A stretch of 10,038 bases of DNA from contig JANPDA010000470.1 of NCBI GenBank assembly GCA_031431235.1, positions 1 through 10,038 of the forward strand, written 5' to 3'. The notes beneath the pieces are model-generated. The model saw only the letters and a list, made by a program, of their open reading frames with translations. It had not been told where the DNA came from and did not search any database. The stretch comes from JANNSW01 sp031431235 (lineage in GTDB: Bacteria; Pseudomonadota; Alphaproteobacteria; Rhizobiales; Hyphomicrobiaceae). Positions 6,531 through 10,038 of the stretch are shown piece after piece. How positions within the stretch are numbered: position 1 is the first letter of the stretch; every line of letters begins with the position of its first letter. The translations under genes and the position numbers were made by a program.

Positions 6531-6700
6531 GACGCCCCCTGAACGCTACTGGTACGAACACCCTCGCTTCAAGAGTTTTCATACGGTAGCGGCCGGCGGC
6601 ATGGCTGATGCCGGAACGTCGCATTCACCGCAGAACCGCAAGTTATCCACAGGTAACCGACAGGTTGCTCCCGGCGTCATACGTTGCTTCACTCGATTGG
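6531..6700. other. Adhesin-tolC intergenic region
   Basis: 170 bp without a gene. It contains a perfect hairpin CGGCAT/ATGCCG with a 5-nt loop (6597-6613) and a DnaA-box dyad (6642-6657). No clear T-tract terminator for the adhesin and no convincing -35/-10 pair for tolC were found, so the two may be read through or separately driven. Confidence 0.5.
6642..6657. promoter_or_regulatory. DnaA-box sequence inside an imperfect dyad
   Basis: TTATCCACA (6643-6651) is identical to the strong E. coli DnaA-box consensus. It sits in GTTATCCACAGGTAAC, whose outer arms GTTA/TAAC are complementary. A single box is not an origin; it could be a DnaA-responsive regulatory site, another regulator's operator, or chance. 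Confidence 0.4.
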
Positions 6701-9700
6701 CTAGGCGATCAGGTTCCCTTGCGCCTTCAGCACCTCCGGGTCGGTCTCGACCACATGCGAGAGCGTCACCACATCGGCGCCGCCCGCGAAATTGCCGGTT
6801 CCACTCTGATCGATACGGATTGTCGTGCTCGTGCCATCCGTCGTCGCCTGCACGAAGTCGCCGATCGCGCTCGTGCCCTCGACGTAGCCTGGGAGCAGAT
6901 CGGACAAGTCGATCACGTCGCCGCCCGGGCCGAGCTGGAAATCGCTGACGACGTCGGGGCCGTCGACCTCGTCGCCCGCCGCCCAGGTGAGCACGTCGGC
7001 GCCGATGCCGCCTGAAAGCAGGTCGATGCCGGTGCCACCCGCGAGCGTGTCGTTGCCCTCTCCACCCAATAGCGTATCCTCACCGCCCCCACCCAGCAGG
7101 GTGTTGGCGACCGCATTGCCGGTGATGGCGTTGGCCAGCGCATTGCCGCCACCGAAGACGGCTGCTGCCATCAGCTCCAGGTTCTCGAGATTTGGATTGA
7201 GCCAAATGTCGACGCTAGAGCTGACGAGATCGGTACCCTCGCCAAAATTCTCGGTGATCGAGTCACCAGCGTCGTCGACGATGTAGGTATCGTCGCCATC
7301 ACCGCCTGCCATCACGTCCGCACCGGTGCCGCCGTCGAGCCTGTCGTCGCCATCGAGACCGGAGAGCGTGTTGTCACCAGCATTGCCGGTGAGCACATTC
7401 GCAATGCCGTTGCCGGTGCCGCTCACGGCAGCGCCGGTCAGGGTCAGGTTCTCGACATTGGCCCAGAGCGTCTGATCGACACTCGCGAGCACGGTGTCGG
7501 CACCAGCGCTTGCGCCTTCCACGACCAGATCTCCCGCATCGTCGACAATGTAGGTATCCTCGCCATCACCGCCAGTCAGGGTATCGGCGCCGGCGCCACC
7601 GTCGATCGTGTCGTTGCCGATGCCGCCGGTCAGGACATTGCCTGAGCTGTCGCCGCTGATGGCAACGCCGCCGGTGCCGATCTCAATGTCGAGCCCGAGC
7701 GGACCGGATACGGCAATGTCGGTCGCATAGTCCGGAGTAGGCACGATGCCGGTCGCCATGAAATCCTGGGCGAGCGCCGTGACGCTCATGTGGATCGTTC
7801 CGCTCGCGCCGGCAGCCGGCGTGAACGTCAGGCCCGCGAGCTGGGCCGGAGTGATAAACCAGTACCCGTCGATCGGCGAGTATCCGGCACTGAAGATTCC
7901 GCCTGCCGGCACGTCCGAGATGATGATCGACAAGCTCTCCGAGCCGTCGGTGTCGACGAGGCCGGCGAGGATGTTGATCGGGATGGCGGTACCGGCCAGA
8001 CCGCTCGCGTCGTTGACGAGGAGACCGGGCGCGTCAGCGACCGGATCGATCCGCATCTCGAAAGCCCCCGCCGTCGCGGTGCCACGCACGCCGTTGTCGA
8101 TCGCGACCGCCGAGAACGTCGCCGCGATCAGACCCGACCAGTTGGCGGCTGGCGAGAAGGTGAGCGCATTGGCCTGCGCCGCCGTTCCGTTGAACACCCA
8201 TTGGCCGAAGCCGTTGAACAAAGCTGCGCCACCAGAGGGCAGGTTGAGGGTGCCGCCTGCGGGCAGGTTGTCGAAAGTGATCTCGACCGTCTCTCCCGGG
8301 TTCTCGCCGGCGAGCAGGCCGGTCCGGTCCTCCAGCAGGATGCCCAGGTCGAGCACGACGGCCGCACCGTCCTCCTCGCCGATCACGTCACGGGGATAGA
8401 TGCTGACGGTGTCGGCGACAGGCGTCACCTCCACGTCGAACGACAGCGCCGTCGTCGCCGTGTCGCCGTTCGACTTCTCGACCGAGAAGGCTTCGAGCGT
8501 CAGTGTCATCGTCCCGCTGTAATGGGGCGGCGGCAGGATCAGCAAGGTGGCGAGCGATCCGACCGGCACTGTCCAGCTGCCGTCGCCATTGTTGGAGCCG
8601 GCCGAGAGGATCGCGTCCTCCGGAATGCCCGAGATCTTGGCCGAGCGCAGCTCCGAGCCGTCGGTATCGACGAGGGCCACGGATAGTCCCGGCAGTGCGA
8701 TCCAGCCGTCCTCGGCGCCGGAGACATCGGGTGCTGCACTGCCCGAGTCCGGCACGGTGATCGAGGGAGCGTCCGCATCGGCCGCGAGTTTCACGGTGAA
8801 GGTCGAGGTGGTGAGGTGGGTGTCGCCATTCCCCGGCTCGACCGAGAGCCCGCTGACCTCGATCGCGAGCGTGCCGTGAGCGTGCGCAGGCGGCGTCAGC
8901 ACGAGGCTCGCGGCGATGGCTGCGATCTGGGCGGCCGTGCCGGTGATCGTGTAGACATTGCCGGCATGGGCCAGGCTACCCCCACCGCTGGTGTCGCCCG
9001 AGAGCGAGGTGCCCGCCGGAACCCTGATCGTCACGGGCCCCTGGATCTGCTCGCTCAGTGTACCGTTGGGATCGGTCGTAGCGAATGCGAGATTGAGCGC
9101 GATGCCGTGGTCCTCGTCGAGGCCTGCGCCATCGACGACATCGACGGGTGTGATCGTGATGGAGAGCGGATCGGCCGAAGGTGTCACGTCGATCGTGCCG
9201 GTCTGCGGGGCCGACTCGGCCTCACGGAAATGCAGGTTGGTCGCGACGGCGACCGCAGTGAAGGTCAGCTCGCCGGAGAAGTCGGCAGGCGGTGTGATCT
9301 TGACGAGCCCGGCCGCGAGCGAGGCAGCGGAGGCAAACAGCTGGCCGGTCACCGGGTTGTAGATCGCCCCTTCGACGACAATGCCGGACGGCAGGCTCGA
9401 CAGGATGACGGTGATCGACGGATTCGTGCCGTCAGCTGGATCCTTCACCGCGCTGATGTTGAGCGTGAGCTTGCCCGAAGTGGCTTCCCCCGCGTCCGTC
9501 GTGCCGTCGAGATTGGTGTCGAGGTCCTCGGCGACGATCATCGGCCCGATCGTCAGGATCGGCGGCAGCGGATCGATGGCGATGCCACCACCCCCGCCCG
9601 GCGGCGCGATGTCGACGCGGAAGGGCGCCGCGCTCGTGGCGATGGCGCCGTCGTTCTCGGTCGCAACCGTCGTCAGCGTCAGCTCGACGGTCTCGGCGAT

Positions 9701-10038
9701 CAGCGGATCGCCCCAGGCGCGGCCGGTGATGTGGAGATCCGCGAGGTCGGCCTGCGAGAGGTACCAGGTGCCGTCGCCATTGTTGCTGCCGACGATGTTG
9801 CCGGCCGAGTCGACGAGGTTGAGCCGCAGGTCCGGGTTATCCTTGAGACCCGAGACGATGTAGTAGATCGACTCGGAGCCGGTCCGGCCCAACCCGGCAT
9901 CAGTGTCGGTCGTTTCACCCCCGAACGGATGCACGTTGACGTCGATGAGCGTGAACGAGCCGCCGGAATAGTCGGCATCCGCCGGATCGTTGCCGGCGTC
10001 TCCGGCATGGACGGTCGGCCTATCGGCAACGCCCTTCA
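6701..10038 (-). CDS. Large type I-secreted RTX adhesin, C-terminal part (start beyond right edge)
   Basis: The frame is open without a stop from the right edge to TAG at 6701-6703, giving 1111 residues in the window. A GTG at 9934 is internal: the frame continues upstream as KGVADRPTVHAGDAGNDPAD and on into DYSGGSFTLIDVNVHPFGG, with the same repeat character. The protein contains six Ig/cadherin-like repeats (10038-7658), three RTX nonapeptide blocks (7627-6986) and a type I secretion C-terminal target domain of the VCA0849 type (about 7003-6755), ending KAQGNLIA. Acidic, Gly/Thr/Ala-rich and cysteine-free in what is seen, it fits a giant surface adhesin of the LapA/BapA kind that folds in external calcium. 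The downstream TolC-like gene is its likely exit channel. Ligand, full length and N-terminal retention module are not visible. A repeat-rich RTX enzyme is possible, but no catalytic domain is seen. Confidence 0.9.
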   Translation of the reverse strand, partial: KGVADRPTVHAGDAGNDPADADYSGGSFTLIDVNVHPFGGETTDTDAGLGRTGSESIYYIVSGLKDNPDLRLNLVDSAGNIVGSNNGDGTWYLSQADLADLHITGRAWGDPLIAETVELTLTTVATENDGAIATSAAPFRVDIAPPGGGGGIAIDPLPPILTIGPMIVAEDLDTNLDGTTDAGEATSGKLTLNISAVKDPADGTNPSITVILSSLPSGIVVEGAIYNPVTGQLFASAASLAAGLVKITPPADFSGELTFTAVAVATNLHFREAESAPQTGTIDVTPSADPLSITITPVDVVDGAGLDEDHGIALNLAFATTDPNGTLSEQIQGPVTIRVPAGTSLSGDTSGGGSLAHAGNVYTITGTAAQIAAIAASLVLTPPAHAHGTLAIEVSGLSVEPGNGDTHLTTSTFTVKLAADADAPSITVPDSGSAAPDVSGAEDGWIALPGLSVALVDTDGSELRSAKISGIPEDAILSAGSNNGDGSWTVPVGSLATLLILPPPHYSGTMTLTLEAFSVEKSNGDTATTALSFDVEVTPVADTVSIYPRDVIGEEDGAAVVLDLGILLEDRTGLLAGENPGETVEITFDNLPAGGTLNLPSGGAALFNGFGQWVFNGTAAQANALTFSPAANWSGLIAATFSAVAIDNGVRGTATAGAFEMRIDPVADAPGLLVNDASGLAGTAIPINILAGLVDTDGSESLSIIISDVPAGGIFSAGYSPIDGYWFITPAQLAGLTFTPAAGASGTIHMSVTALAQDFMATGIVPTPDYATDIAVSGPLGLDIEIGTGGVAISGDSSGNVLTGGIGNDTIDGGAGADTLTGGDGEDTYIVDDAGDLVVEGASAGADTVLASVDQTLWANVENLTLTGAAVSGTGNGIANVLTGNAGDNTLSGLDGDDRLDGGTGADVMAGGDGDDTYIVDDAGDSITENFGEGTDLVSSSVDIWLNPNLENLELMAAAVFGGGNALANAITGNAVANTLLGGGGEDTLLGGEGNDTLAGGTGIDLLSGGIGADVLTWAAGDEVDGPDVVSDFQLGPGGDVIDLSDLLPGYVEGTSAIGDFVQATTDGTSTTIRIDQSGTGNFAGGADVVTLSHVVETDPEVLKAQGNLIA
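6755..7003 (-). other. Type I secretion C-terminal target domain of the adhesin
   Basis: About 83 residues from GADVLTWAAGDEVDGPDVVS through DFQLGPGGDVIDLSDLLPGY to TTIRIDQSG and ADVVTLSHV. The D-x-I/V-x-DF, GDVIDLSDLL, ID-x-x-G and V-x-L order matches the VCA0849-subclass T1SS signal region, and 16 further residues end the protein. It would be recognised by the ABC transporter. Confidence 0.8.
6986..7627 (-). repeat. Three RTX nonapeptide blocks spaced 89 residues apart
   Basis: Block A (7547-7627) has three nonapeptides (GGIGNDTID, GGAGADTLT, GGDGEDTYI), block B (7280-7387) four and block C (6986-7120) five, each of the calcium-binding GGxGxDxLx type. Blocks A and B end in TYIVDDAGD, and each is followed by a spacer with an N-x-ENL-x-L motif, so the period is 89 residues (267 bp). 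DNA similarity is high around the TYIVDD copies (near 7271-7320 and 7538-7587), indicating fairly recent duplication. Confidence 0.88.
7658..10038 (-). repeat. Six Ig/cadherin-like adhesin repeats
   Basis: From N- to C-terminus: repeat 1 (partial, to 9587), 2 (9586-9167), 3 (9166-8768), 4 (8767-8411), 5 (8410-8030) and 6 (8029-7658), each about 120-140 residues. A recurring pattern is an acidic start, G-x-W/Y followed by a leucine-rich strand, TPxAxxSGxxxxxxxA, and an ending like VTPVADT. DTDGSE occurs at the same place in repeats 4 and 6, and SNNGDG in repeats 1 and 4. A GGGGG linker joins repeats 1 and 2. The repeats have diverged strongly, and boundaries are by eye. Confidence 0.7.
9485..9520 (-). 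other. EF-hand-like calcium loop in adhesin repeat 2
   Basis: DTNLDGTTDAGE matches the EF-hand/dockerin loop: D1, N3, D5, G6, D9 and E12 are all in place, with Thr rather than a hydrophobic residue at position 8. No flanking E and F helices are evident, so it is probably an isolated calcium loop set in a beta-sandwich repeat. Confidence 0.55.

Noticed and set aside
6643..6651. The DnaA box as a replication origin
   Set aside because: Only one box is seen, with no AT-rich unwinding region and no dnaA, dnaN, parA or repABC gene nearby.
9932..9934. GTG at 9934 as the adhesin start codon
   Set aside because: The same frame continues upstream to the window edge with typical adhesin sequence (DYSGGSFTLIDVN), so this is an internal valine codon.

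Overview
This GC-rich window looks like chromosomal DNA of an alphaproteobacterium, probably from or near the Hyphomicrobiales. The evidence is the dense GC-rich coding, a MlotiK1-like potassium channel, and a ribosomal protein bL19 with a C-terminal helix-hairpin-helix-like tail of a kind I associate with alphaproteobacteria. The order-level placement is inference. No RNA gene, CRISPR array, insertion sequence or transposase was found.

Left part (1-4114). A candidate truncated gene for a membrane or exported protein runs off the left edge on the minus strand. Upstream of it, also on minus, are hydroxymethylglutaryl-CoA lyase (mvaB, last step of leucine catabolism) and a 108-residue exported protein of unknown function; these two are 38 bp apart and may be cotranscribed. 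A 160-bp divergent intergenic region carries four tandem 15-bp repeats and separates them from two plus-strand genes. The first encodes a six-helix voltage-gated-type potassium channel with a C-terminal cyclic-nucleotide-binding fold in which the usual phosphate-binding arginine is a serine. The second encodes an M20-family metallo-amidohydrolase (hippurate hydrolase/IAA-amino-acid hydrolase type).

Middle (4115-5174). A gene-free gap of about 200 bp contains hairpins, including a strong one placed as the rplS terminator. Minus-strand rplS follows, with a candidate promoter and two tandem 14-bp repeats just upstream of it. The usual partner trmD is not adjacent.

Right part (5175-10038), all minus strand. 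The window holds the C-terminal 1111 residues of a large type I-secreted RTX adhesin whose start lies beyond the right edge. It has six Ig/cadherin-like repeats of about 120-140 residues, one with an EF-hand-like loop, then three blocks of RTX nonapeptides and a C-terminal type I secretion signal domain. A TolC/LapE-type outer-membrane protein lies 170 bp downstream. Together they suggest a type I secretion adhesin locus: the adhesin would leave through the TolC-like channel and fold in external calcium at the cell surface. The ABC transporter and membrane-fusion protein are not in the window. The adhesin-tolC gap holds a perfect DnaA-box sequence within an imperfect dyad.
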